Assembly (NCBI GenBank): GCA_051646185.1
Contig: JBOFCS010000175.1
Span: forward strand, 1 to 15,187
Length of the DNA: 15,187 bases
DNA from: JBOFCS01 sp051646185
GTDB taxonomy: Bacteria; Actinomycetota; Actinomycetes; Mycobacteriales; Mycobacteriaceae
Reading direction: 5' to 3'
The notes beneath the pieces were generated by a model, which saw nothing but the letters and a program-made list of their open reading frames with translations, had not been told where the DNA came from and did no database searches. The translations under genes and the position numbers were made by a program. Shown here in pieces: positions 6,244 through 13,308 of the stretch. Numbering within the stretch: position 1 is the first letter of the stretch; each line of letters begins with the position of its first letter.

Positions 6244-7428
6244 TTATCTCAAGGCGCTTACTCCGGTTAAGGCTTGCCCAATAACGAGTTGATGTACCTC
6301 TGCGGTGCCTTCGTAGGTTAGGACTGACTCTAAATTATTGGCATGCCGTAAAACCGGGTAGTCAAGAGTAATTCCGTTAGCGCCCATGAGAGTTCGGCAC
6401 TGGCGGGCTATGGCGATGGCTTCGCGAGTGTTATTAAGTTTGCCGATGCTGATTTGTTCTGGACGTAGTAGGCCCGCCTCTTTGAGTCGTCCTAAATGAA
6501 TAGCAAGAAGTTGCCCTTTGCTCAATTCGATTGCCATATCAGCAATTTTTGCTTGAGTGAGTTGATAGCTCGATAGTGTTTTATCAAATACCACTCGGCT
6601 TTGGGTATAGCAGAGCGTGCTTTCAAGACAGTCTCGGGCAGCGCCAAGAGCGCCAAAAATTATCCCAAATCGAGCCTCATTAAGGCAGCCAAGAGGGCCG
6701 GCTAAGCCCTGAGCTTTTGGCAAAATGGCGTCTTTGGGGAGTCGAAGGTCCTGGAAGAAAAGTTCAGCGGTTACCGAAGCGCGTAAAGATAATTTTTTGG
6801 GTATCGCTTGGGCTGAGAATCCCGGTGTATCAGTTGGCACGACAAACCCACGAATGCCTTCGCTGGTGTGCGCCCAGATAATCGCAATATCTGCAACAGA
6901 TCCATTGGTAATCCACATTTTTGATCCATTAATAACCCATTGGTCACCGTCGGCAACAGCGCGAGTCGACATTCTGGCCGGATTTGACCCACATTCAGAT
7001 TCGGTAAGTCCAAAACAACCAACAGATTCCCCTGCGGCCATGGAAGGTAGCCACTGTTGCTTCTGCTCGGGTGAGCCATAGTGAGCAATGGCATACATGG
7101 CAAGCGAACCTTGGACGGAAACCAGGCTACGAATACCCGAGTCCACGGCTTCCATCTCCATACAAGCAATGCCATAGGAAACAGCGTTGAGTCCAGCGCA
7201 ACCGTAACCGCTCAAATGCATACCTAGTAAGCCTAGTGATCCAAGTTTGATAGCTAACTGTTTGACGGGGATTTCTCCGGTGTCAAACCACTCGGCAATA
7301 TGTGGCCGAAGTTCGGTGGAGGCAAATTTTTGAGCAGTGCTTTGAATAGCTAGTTCCTCAGGAGTAAGCAGGCTATCAATATTGATCAGCTGATCAAGGG
7401 TGGAGCGAGGACTCATCTGCTTTTCCAT
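6244..7428 (-). CDS. Acyl-CoA dehydrogenase, glutaryl-CoA dehydrogenase-like
   Basis: A 394-residue FAD-dependent acyl-CoA dehydrogenase of full family length. It has the FAD/substrate segment GCFGLTESECGSNP (137-150), WITNGS (172-177), and the catalytic base Glu373 in LTYEGTAEVHQLVIGQALTG, placed as in glutaryl-CoA and isovaleryl-type enzymes. DSGIRSLVSVQGSL (96-109) resembles glutaryl-CoA dehydrogenase, where an arginine here (Arg100) binds the substrate's distal carboxylate. It may therefore act on glutaryl-CoA (lysine/tryptophan breakdown) rather than plain fatty acyl-CoA. ATG at 7428 lacks a clear ribosome site; ATG at 7416 (residue 5), with GGAAAAG upstream, is an alternative. It faces cbs tail-to-tail (4-bp gap) and is divergent from metB (63-bp gap). 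In M. tuberculosis this slot holds pra, so the gene looks inserted here or pra was lost. Confidence 0.85.
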   Translation of the reverse strand: MEKQMSPRSTLDQLINIDSLLTPEELAIQSTAQKFASTELRPHIAEWFDTGEIPVKQLAIKLGSLGLLGMHLSGYGCAGLNAVSYGIACMEMEAVDSGIRSLVSVQGSLAMYAIAHYGSPEQKQQWLPSMAAGESVGCFGLTESECGSNPARMSTRAVADGDQWVINGSKMWITNGSVADIAIIWAHTSEGIRGFVVPTDTPGFSAQAIPKKLSLRASVTAELFFQDLRLPKDAILPKAQGLAGPLGCLNEARFGIIFGALGAARDCLESTLCYTQSRVVFDKTLSSYQLTQAKIADMAIELSKGQLLAIHLGRLKEAGLLRPEQISIGKLNNTREAIAIARQCRTLMGANGITLDYPVLRHANNLESVLTYEGTAEVHQLVIGQALTGVSALR

Positions 7429-7441
7429 TTCTACTGGAGTG

Positions 7442-7487
7442 GTCAGAGTATGGCTTTGTAGTACTGCAACTTAGCCGATACTCTGAC
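7442..7487. promoter_or_regulatory. Symmetric divergent promoter region with 10-bp inverted repeat (acyl-CoA dehydrogenase / metB)
   Basis: GTCAGAGTAT (7442-7451) and ATACTCTGAC (7478-7487) are exact inverted copies 26 bp apart. Each arm contains TACTCT read toward the gene it faces. For metB, TTGTAG (7456-7461), 17 bp, TACTCT (7479-7484) forms a plausible promoter with its start at or next to the ATG (7492). For the minus-strand gene, TACTCT at 7450-7445 would start transcription about 10 nt before ATG 7428. A regulator binding both arms could silence or balance both genes. Confidence 0.5.
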
Positions 7488-7491
7488 AGTC

Positions 7492-8664
7492 ATGAGTGAG
7501 CAGCAGAGCAAGGCCGATGCAGCGCGGTGGCAAGGTTTTTCTACCAGGGCAGTTCATGCTGGTTTTGATCCTGACCCGCAAACGGGTGCGGTCAACGTTC
7601 CGATCTATGCCTCGTCGACATTCGCTCAAGATGGAGTGGGAAATCTGCGTGGTGGTTTTGAGTACGCTCGTACCGGCAACCCGACACGTATTGCCTTGGA
7701 AAGTAATTTTGCGGCAATTGAAGACGGTATTTATGGTCGGGCTTTCGCTTCGGGTATGGCTGCTACTGATTGTGTGCTGCGCGCCTGCCTACGCCCGGGG
7801 GATCATTTAGTCATCCCTAACGATGCCTATGGCGGAACCTTCCGGCTCATCGATAAAGTTTTCAGCCAGTGGGGAATTACGTACACTCCGGCTGCGATTT
7901 CTGACCTTGACGCGGTGAAAGCTGCGATCAATCCGCAGACCAAACTGATATGGATTGAGACACCAACAAATCCGTTGCTTAATGTTGGTGACATCGCTGC
8001 TATCGCCGATATTACGCATCTGGTGGGGGCAAAACTAGTGGTAGACAATACATTTGCTTCTCCGTATTTGCAGCAACCACTAACTCTTGGTGCGGATATT
8101 GTTTTGCATTCCACCACAAAGTACGTGGGCGGTCACTCTGATGTGGTTGGTGGTGCTGTGGTGACTAATAGTGAAGAATTAGATTCTGCATTTGCCTTTT
8201 TGCAAAACGGTGCCGGTGCCGTCCCTAGCCCATTTGATGTGTTTTTGACTATGCGCGGCATTAAAACCCTGGCATTAAGAATGGAAAGGCATAGTGATAA
8301 TGCCGAAAAAATAGTGGATCTTCTTGCTGGGCATCGGGCCATCTCCGCTGTTTTGTATCCAGGTCTACCGGAGCATCCTGGGCATGCTGTGGCTGCTAAG
8401 CAAATGCGCCGTTTTGGTGGAATGATTTCGGTTCGGCTTGCTGGGGGTAAACAGGCGGCACTTGATTTTTGTTCACGTACTGAGGTATTCACGCTGGCGG
8501 AATCTTTGGGTGGTGTGGAGTCACTGATCGAATTGCCTGGGGCAATGACGCATGCTTCCACGGCAGGATCATTGCTGGAAGTGCCTGAGGATCTGGTCCG
8601 GTTATCGGTAGGTATCGAAGATGCCGCAGATTTGCTAGGGGATATTGAACAGGCGCTCAGCTAG
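7492..8664 (+). CDS. metB: Cystathionine gamma-synthase (possibly also gamma-lyase)
   Basis: A 390-residue Cys/Met-metabolism PLP enzyme of fold type I. Its motifs are YARTGNPTR (58-66), ASGMAA (86-91, phosphate binding), the PLP-stacking DAYGGT (111-116), DNTFASP (185-191) and the Schiff-base lysine Lys210 in HSTTKYVGGHSDVVGG. It makes cystathionine from an activated homoserine ester and cysteine. Related actinobacterial enzymes can also split cystathionine to cysteine, which together with Cbs would complete reverse transsulfuration; the sequence alone does not decide between the two. There is no ribosome binding site before ATG 7492, and the predicted transcription start is at the ATG, so the mRNA is probably leaderless. 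I saw no McbR-type TAGAC-N6-GTCTA site upstream. It converges on greA across a hairpin terminator. Corresponds to Rv1079. Confidence 0.93.
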   Translation: MSEQQSKADAARWQGFSTRAVHAGFDPDPQTGAVNVPIYASSTFAQDGVGNLRGGFEYARTGNPTRIALESNFAAIEDGIYGRAFASGMAATDCVLRACLRPGDHLVIPNDAYGGTFRLIDKVFSQWGITYTPAAISDLDAVKAAINPQTKLIWIETPTNPLLNVGDIAAIADITHLVGAKLVVDNTFASPYLQQPLTLGADIVLHSTTKYVGGHSDVVGGAVVTNSEELDSAFAFLQNGAGAVPSPFDVFLTMRGIKTLALRMERHSDNAEKIVDLLAGHRAISAVLYPGLPEHPGHAVAAKQMRRFGGMISVRLAGGKQAALDFCSRTEVFTLAESLGGVESLIELPGAMTHASTAGSLLEVPEDLVRLSVGIEDAADLLGDIEQALS

Positions 8665-8674
8665 TCTGCATAGT

Positions 8675-8716
8675 AGTAGACCCCGGAAACAGCTTGACTG
8701 TTTTCCGGGGTCTACT
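8675..8716. terminator. Bidirectional hairpin terminator between metB and greA
   Basis: Arm AGTAGACCCCGGAAACAG (8675-8692), loop CTTGA, arm CTGTTTTCCGGGGTCTACT (8698-8716). This is an 18-bp stem with one extra T. Long T-runs are missing on either side, so it may act as a strong but U-poor terminator for both convergent genes. Confidence 0.75.
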
Positions 8717-8725
8717 TATAAGAAT

Positions 8726-9220
8726 CTAGGCGTGGTAAGGCTCAGCGCTGATGAGTGTCACTTTCACGGTGTTGCCGTTGGGTACAACATATTCGCGAGT
8801 CTCTCCAACTTTTGCCTCAAGAAGCGAATGGCCCAGCGGTGAATTAGGTGAATACACCTCTAACTTCTCGCTTTTTGCACCCTCTTCTCTGGTAGCGATG
8901 AGAAAAGTCTCAGTATCGGATTCATCGCCGTCGTAGTATACTTTCACGACCGAACCAGGCAAGGCGATTCCGGATTGGGTAGGAGCTTCCCCGACTTTGG
9001 CATTATTCAGTAGCTCTTGAAGTTGGCGAATACGTGCCTCTTGTTGACCTTGCTCCTCGCGGGCAGCATGGTAACCACCGTTTTCCTTAAGGTCGCCTTC
9101 CTCGCGCCGTTCATTGATTTCGGCAGCGATCACTGGGCGGTTAGCGATGAGGTTGTCGAGTTCGCTCTTAAGTCGGTCATAGGACTCTTGAGTCAGCCAG
9201 GTCACCTGGGTATCGGTCAT
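8726..9220 (-). CDS. greA: Transcription elongation factor GreA
   Basis: A 164-residue cleavage factor that enters the RNA polymerase secondary channel and restarts backtracked complexes by stimulating transcript cleavage. The N-terminal coiled coil (about 8-75) carries the acidic tip EEGDLKENGGYHAAREEQ, with Asp43 and Glu46 as the catalytic pair. The C-terminal FKBP-like domain has VYSPNSPLGHSLLEAKVGE. The start is ATG at 9220: GAGGAG lies about 7 nt upstream, while the in-frame GTG at 9229 abuts that site with no spacing. The length is typical. It is transcribed toward metB and separated from the DUF4307 gene by a terminator, so it probably has its own promoter in 9221-9334. Corresponds to Rv1080c. 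Confidence 0.95.
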   Translation of the reverse strand: MTDTQVTWLTQESYDRLKSELDNLIANRPVIAAEINERREEGDLKENGGYHAAREEQGQQEARIRQLQELLNNAKVGEAPTQSGIALPGSVVKVYYDGDESDTETFLIATREEGAKSEKLEVYSPNSPLGHSLLEAKVGETREYVVPNGNTVKVTLISAEPYHA

Positions 9221-9268
9221 CTCGAACACTCCTCGTAGTTAGGCCACCGAAATTGTCTCGATGGCATA

Positions 9269-9285
9269 GCCGCCGACTCGGCGGC
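9269..9285. promoter_or_regulatory. GC-rich palindrome in the greA upstream region
   Basis: GCCGCCGA-C-TCGGCGGC has perfect 8-bp arms about one base. It lies 49-65 bp upstream of the greA start and could be an operator or a 5'-UTR hairpin. A weaker hairpin GTCGC/GCGAC (9296-9313) is adjacent. Confidence 0.4.
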
Positions 9286-9334
9286 AGTCAGTACAGTCGC
9301 CGGTTACAGCGACAGTTTGTGCTGCATTAGCAGA

Positions 9335-9366
9335 ACAAAACCCCGAAGATCAGATTGACCTTGGGG
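9335..9366 (-). terminator. Rho-independent terminator of the DUF4307 gene (minus strand)
   Basis: Read on the minus strand: CCCCAAG (9366-9360), an 11-nt loop, CTTCGGGG (9348-9341) with one bulged C, then TTTTGTT. It lies downstream of the DUF4307 stop and upstream of greA, so it separates the two transcription units. Confidence 0.7.
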
Positions 9367-9379
9367 CTTCAGTACTACC

Positions 9380-9430
9380 TTGTGTCCGACACAAAATGCA
9401 GCAATACACGGTTCCACTGGGAACCGTGTA
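9380..9430. other. Two further palindromes in the greA-DUF4307 gap
   Basis: TTGTGTC-C-GACACAA (9380-9394) has 7-bp arms about one base, as in a protein-binding operator. TACACGGTTCC-ACTG-GGAACCGTGTA (9405-9430) is a perfect 11-bp hairpin with a 4-nt loop and no T-run right after it on either strand. In the minus-strand DUF4307 transcript both would fold in the 3' region ahead of the terminator. No gene or known RNA is recognised here; 9431-9500 has nothing notable. Confidence 0.5.
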
Positions 9431-9500
9431 CTGACTGATATTACCACGCGGGACGGGCCGCAGGTATTTCAAGAGTGATACACAACACAGATATGCAGTT

Positions 9501-9944
9501 TTATTGCTGGAATACCAGATAGGAAGGGATAGTTAAACTGCAACCAAAAACATCGCCAACTGCGGGTAATCGTGTTGATCGAACGACTGATGTGACGTCC
9601 ACTATGGTGTCCGGGGAGGCGGGAATGAGTACCTCACGTCGGCCAACCTCAGCTCCGTCTTGGGATCGGCTGCGGATGATGCATACAGCGGGTTGAGATG
9701 GGTTGTCTCTGGTGACAGTAAATTGGAGAGACATTGTTGAGGGGTCGATGATGCGGTAGCCAATTTGTTTACCGCTCACTGGGGGGTTGCCCAGATTGTT
9801 ATAACCGAGGTAGGCAATGAAGATCCCGATACCGATGGTCAAGGCTGTGCCGATGGCCACGGACCAGGTGGTTTTTGATTGCCGCCATAGATTTACTTGA
9901 CGGCCAGAGCCGTACCGGCTTTTGTTAAAAGAAGTAGACCCCAT
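9501..9944 (-). CDS. DUF4307 family single-pass membrane protein
   Basis: 147 residues: a basic, Ser/Arg-rich N-terminus, one transmembrane helix (about 27-48) and an extracytoplasmic domain of about 95 residues. That domain holds two cysteines (Cys88 in AVCIIRSRSQDGAEVG and Cys135 in VFGCSLTIP) that could form a disulfide. The layout and the alternating IDPSTMSLQFTVTRD/VCIIRSRSQDGAEVG pattern match the actinobacterial DUF4307 family, whose function is unknown. ATG at 9944 is preceded by GGAGGG about 10 nt away. It is divergent from mca and lies upstream of greA. Corresponds to Rv1081c, so the link with mca is old and may mean a shared envelope or thiol-stress role; that is inference. Confidence 0.8.
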   Translation of the reverse strand: MGSTSFNKSRYGSGRQVNLWRQSKTTWSVAIGTALTIGIGIFIAYLGYNNLGNPPVSGKQIGYRIIDPSTMSLQFTVTRDNPSQPAVCIIRSRSQDGAEVGRREVLIPASPDTIVDVTSVVRSTRLPAVGDVFGCSLTIPSYLVFQQ

Positions 9945-10119
9945 CGTGGTAAAACCCTCCGTTCACAGGGGTGCTTGCATACCGCCGTACGGCCGTGACG
10001 GAGGCAATGGAACTATAGGACCAGCTAAATACGATCTTATAACCTTCGCCGTGTTGCTCACCAAAGCGCCTATGGTGGTCAGAGTAAGCGAGGAAGGTGT
10101 GGAGAAGGTGAGGGAATTG
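9945..10119. promoter_or_regulatory. Divergent control region between the DUF4307 gene and mca
   Basis: 175 bp without a convincing gene. The mca frame stays open here but has no family-like sequence. It contains the 10-bp palindrome GCCGTACGGC (9984-9993) and the AT-rich hexamers TATAGG (10014-10019) and TATAAC (10038-10043). Either hexamer could be a -10 box for mca, but neither has a clear -35 partner. Confidence 0.35.
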
Positions 10120-10995
10120 GTGAGCGGACTTCGGCTCATGGCTGTACATGCACATCCTGACGATGAGTCAAGTAAGGGTGCAGCGACGATGGCCAGATAT
10201 GTCGATGAGGGACATGAGGTTCTTGTCGTCACCCTCACCGGCGGTGAGCGTGGAGATATTTTGAACCCGGCAATGGATATCCCCTCGGTACTGGGGCGAA
10301 TTTCTGAAGTTCGTCGCGAGGAGATGGCAAAGGCTGCTCAGGTCCTTGGGGTTCAGCAGACCTGGCTTGGATTTGAGGATTCAGGTTTGCCACAGGGAGA
10401 TCCGCTGCCACCGCTTCCTGAAGGTTGTTTTGCCCTCGTTCCCTTGGAGGTATCAACTGAAGCTTTGGTTAAAGTGATTCGCGAATTTAAACCGCATGTT
10501 ATGACTACTTACGATGAGCATGGTGGGTACCCACATCCGGATCATATTCGCTGCCATGAGGTCTCGATGAAAGCGTTTGAGGAAGCTGGCGATGCTACTA
10601 AATATCCAGCTGCTGGGGAACCTTGGGAAGTGTTAAAAGTTTATTATTCGCATGGTTTTATCCGCTCGCGGATGCAATTGTTTGAAGATGAGTTTGAGAA
10701 AATTGGGCAGGAAAGCCCCTTTACTGAGTGGCTGAAACAATGGAAGCCTGATCAGGACGATTTAATGGTGCGGGTAACCACTCAGATCACCTGTGGAGAT
10801 TATTTCAGTAGGCGCGACGATGCTTTGCGTGCACATGCGACACAAATTGACCCCAATGGATTCTTTTTTGCGGTCCCTATCGAGTGGCAGCAAAGACTTT
10901 GGCCGACTGAGGAATTTGAACTAGCAAAAACTAGAGTCACAACAGCCCTTCCTGAAACAGATTTATTTGCCGGAATCAACCGGAATGTGGAGTAG
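10120..10995 (+). CDS. mca: Mycothiol S-conjugate amidase
   Basis: A 291-residue zinc amidase of the PIG-L/LmbE family. It cleaves mycothiol-toxin conjugates to a mercapturic acid, which is exported, and GlcN-inositol, which is recycled. Zinc ligands are visible: His12 and Asp15 in AVHAHPDDESSKG, and His142 in GGYPHPDHIRCHE. Also typical are TLTGGERGDILNPAMD and the C-terminal RAHATQIDP and LWPTEEFELA. These match Mca rather than the paralogous deacetylase MshB. The start is GTG at 10120: GAGGG is 5 nt upstream, and the resulting MSGLRLMAVHAHPDD agrees with known Mca proteins of about 290 residues. Longer frames from 9922 or 10072 add non-conserved residues. The next gene begins 4 bp after the stop, so mca heads a three-gene operon. 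Corresponds to Rv1082. Confidence 0.93.
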   Translation: MSGLRLMAVHAHPDDESSKGAATMARYVDEGHEVLVVTLTGGERGDILNPAMDIPSVLGRISEVRREEMAKAAQVLGVQQTWLGFEDSGLPQGDPLPPLPEGCFALVPLEVSTEALVKVIREFKPHVMTTYDEHGGYPHPDHIRCHEVSMKAFEEAGDATKYPAAGEPWEVLKVYYSHGFIRSRMQLFEDEFEKIGQESPFTEWLKQWKPDQDDLMVRVTTQITCGDYFSRRDDALRAHATQIDPNGFFFAVPIEWQQRLWPTEEFELAKTRVTTALPETDLFAGINRNVE

Positions 10996-10999
10996 GTAG

Positions 11000-11257
11000 A
11001 TGGCAATACAGTATTGGGCTACGGCTGTACTAGCCGAGAATGCTCCGCAAGGTCCGGAATTTGGTAAGTCCAGTCCCATTGGCCTGGCAATCGTCGTTAT
11101 TTTGATGGTATGCACTGCGCTGCTGGTATTTTCGATGAACAAACATATGAAAAAATTGCCAGAGAGCTTTGATCCGCAGCATCCTGAACCGGATCAGGCG
11201 GTAGACGAGGGTACTGATCGTGGTTCGTCAGAATCTGCTACTGACCCGGCATCGTAA
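11000..11257 (+). CDS. Small single-pass membrane protein (Rv1083-like)
   Basis: 85 residues: a short N-terminal segment, one transmembrane helix (about 27-46, IGLAIVVILMVCTALLVFSM), a basic NKHMKKLP just after it, and an acidic, Pro/Asp/Glu/Ser-rich tail. By the positive-inside rule the C-terminal tail is cytoplasmic. ATG at 11000 has GGAGTAGG upstream, formed partly from the mca stop region, and begins 4 bp after the mca stop, so it is translated from the mca transcript. The next gene starts 5 bp after its TAA. It is conserved by position (Rv1083) next to mca; a role as anchor or partner in thiol metabolism is only a guess. Confidence 0.75.
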   Translation: MAIQYWATAVLAENAPQGPEFGKSSPIGLAIVVILMVCTALLVFSMNKHMKKLPESFDPQHPEPDQAVDEGTDRGSSESATDPAS

Positions 11258-11262
11258 ATTTT

Positions 11263-13308
11263 GTGAGTGAGTTGTTGAAAAACAATCTGGGTTTGGCTTT
11301 GAGTCCTTACCTACGTCAGCATGTCGATAACCCTGTGCATTGGCAGCAGTGGGGACCGGAAGCTTTTGCAGTAGCTCGGCAGCGCGATGTTCCTGTTTTA
11401 TTGTCCATAGGTTATTCCTCTTGTCATTGGTGCCATGTGATGGCGCATGAGTCCTTTGACGATGCGGATATTGCAACTGTTATGAATAATAATTTTGTCT
11501 GCATAAAAGTTGATCGCGAAGAACGCCCGGATATTGATTCGGTATATATGGCCGCAACGGTGGCGATGACAGGTCAGGGTGGTTGGCCAATGACCTGTTT
11601 TCTTACCGCAGATGCCCAACCCTTTTACTGTGGAACATACTACCCGCCGCAACCGCGTGGCGCTATGCCTTCTTTTCGACAATTGCTTGAAGCAATCACA
11701 CTAGCGTGGGAAGAAAGACGTGAAGAAGTTGAAGTATCTTCTTCAGCAATTACTTCCGAGTTATACAAAGCTGCCACTGGATTACCAGAATCAAACAGTG
11801 CTCTTAGTTCATCGATGTTGCAGGCCTGCGTGGCTTTGGTTTTAGATGATGAAGATAAGGACAATGGTGGTTTTGGTGGAGCCCCTAAATTTCCACCCTC
11901 AGTACTACTAGAAGGCTTATTGCGGTACGCCGAATACACTGACAGTGCTGAAGTGCTGGCTTCGGTGTTGCGAGCAGCAGAGGCGATGGCGCGAGGGGGA
12001 ATCTATGATCAACTGGAGGGTGGTTTTTCTCGCTATTGTGTTGATGCTCAGTGGGTAGTGCCACATTTTGAAAAGATGTTGTATGACAATGCTTTATTAC
12101 TCAGATTTTATGGACATCTGGCTCGCAGAACGCAGTCTGGTCTTGCTCGGCGAGTGGCAACGGGGACAGCACAATTTATCATTGGCCAGCTCAGTGCAAC
12201 TGGCGGTTTTGCTTCTGCATTTGATGCTGATACTGAAGGTATTGAAGGTCTTACATATTCGTGGACTAGGGCGCAGTTAATTGAAGTTTTAGGGGAGCTG
12301 GATGGTCAGTGGGCTGCGAAAATATTTGGGGTCACGGAGCTGGGGACGTGTGAGCATGGAACTTCCACATTGCAGCTTCGAGAAGATCCTACCGATCAGG
12401 AGAGATTTGATAGGTTGTGTAGCAAGCTGAGGTCGACTCGCGCGCAACGTCCGCAGCCGGAGCGCGATGACAAGGTTGTTACTGCGTGGAATGGGTTGGC
12501 AATTACTGCTCTTGCTGAGGCGGGGGCTGCTCTTGATGAACCTAGCTGGGTGCAGGCAGCGATGCAGTGTGCCCAGCAGATTTTAGAATCTCATGTTGTT
12601 CATGGGCGACTGCGACGAACCTCATTAGCGGGCAGCCTTTCTCAGGCCCCAGGAGTTCTGGAGGATTACGCAGGTTTATCAATGGGGCTGTTGGCTTTGT
12701 ATCAAGCTACGGGGCAAGAACACTGGTTACGTTCTGCAGAAAATTTGCTTGATCTTGCCTTAGTGCATTTTTCAGATCCCGATAATATGGGTGGCTGGTT
12801 TGACACTGCTGATGATTCAGAACAACTAGTAGTCCGGCCTCAAGATTGGGTCGATGGAGCTACTCCTTCAGGAGCTTCGGCAATTACTGAAGCCCTATTG
12901 ACGGCATCTTTGCTTGTGTCACCTGCGGCTTCGGTGCGATATGCGCAAGCCGCTGAAGCTAGTTTGGCGCGAGCTGCAATATTAATTGAACGGGCACCGC
13001 GATCTGCTGGGCATTGGCTGGCAGTGGCGGTGGCAGCTGAACATGGGCCTTTGCAAATAGCTATCGCTACTGATAATAAAAACAGTGAATTACTTAGTGC
13101 CGCAAGAACATATGCCCCAGGTGGAACTGTAGTGCTTGCCGGTGCTCCCAATAGTTCGGTCCTGCTTGCTAACCGAACGATGATAGGTGGGATTGATACT
13201 GCTTATCTTTGCCGTGGGTTTGTTTGTGATATGCCTAGGACGGACGTTGCCGAACTGCTGGAAGCTCTGAAAAATAAAGGCAGTTTGACGGAGGTTGCTG
13301 ATAACTAG
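11263..13308 (+). CDS. Thioredoxin-domain/glycosidase-fold protein, YyaL (DUF255/SPATA20) family
   Basis: A 681-residue protein. The N-terminal thioredoxin-like DUF255 domain (about 5-165) has SPYLRQHVDNPVHW, the redox motif Cys54-His-Trp-Cys57 in GYSSCHWCHVM, DREERPDID (83-91) and GQGGWPMT (103-110). The rest (about 175-670) is an alpha-helical six-hairpin-type region with GGFGGAPKFP, VPHFEKMLYDNA, DADTEGIEGLTY and KVVTAWNGLAI. The family is widespread from bacteria to man, but its substrate is unknown; a thiol-redox or carbohydrate-binding role is inferred from the fold. GTG at 11263 lies 5 bp after the previous stop with no obvious ribosome site, so translation is probably coupled. It ends inside a CTAG shared with the stop of the opposite DAHP synthase gene. 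Corresponds to Rv1084. Confidence 0.88.
   Translation: MSELLKNNLGLALSPYLRQHVDNPVHWQQWGPEAFAVARQRDVPVLLSIGYSSCHWCHVMAHESFDDADIATVMNNNFVCIKVDREERPDIDSVYMAATVAMTGQGGWPMTCFLTADAQPFYCGTYYPPQPRGAMPSFRQLLEAITLAWEERREEVEVSSSAITSELYKAATGLPESNSALSSSMLQACVALVLDDEDKDNGGFGGAPKFPPSVLLEGLLRYAEYTDSAEVLASVLRAAEAMARGGIYDQLEGGFSRYCVDAQWVVPHFEKMLYDNALLLRFYGHLARRTQSGLARRVATGTAQFIIGQLSATGGFASAFDADTEGIEGLTYSWTRAQLIEVLGELDGQWAAKIFGVTELGTCEHGTSTLQLREDPTDQERFDRLCSKLRSTRAQRPQPERDDKVVTAWNGLAITALAEAGAALDEPSWVQAAMQCAQQILESHVVHGRLRRTSLAGSLSQAPGVLEDYAGLSMGLLALYQATGQEHWLRSAENLLDLALVHFSDPDNMGGWFDTADDSEQLVVRPQDWVDGATPSGASAITEALLTASLLVSPAASVRYAQAAEASLARAAILIERAPRSAGHWLAVAVAAEHGPLQIAIATDNKNSELLSAARTYAPGGTVVLAGAPNSSVLLANRTMIGGIDTAYLCRGFVCDMPRTDVAELLEALKNKGSLTEVADN

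Noticed and set aside
7429..7491. McbR-type operator (TAGAC-N6-GTCTA) before metB
   Set aside because: The half-sites are not present; the visible inverted repeat is a different sequence.
9922..10119. Long mca N-terminus including starts at 9922 and 10072
   Set aside because: Mca proteins begin just before RLMAVHAHPDD; GTG 10120 with GAGGG fits. Part of the longer frame also overlaps the divergent DUF4307 gene.
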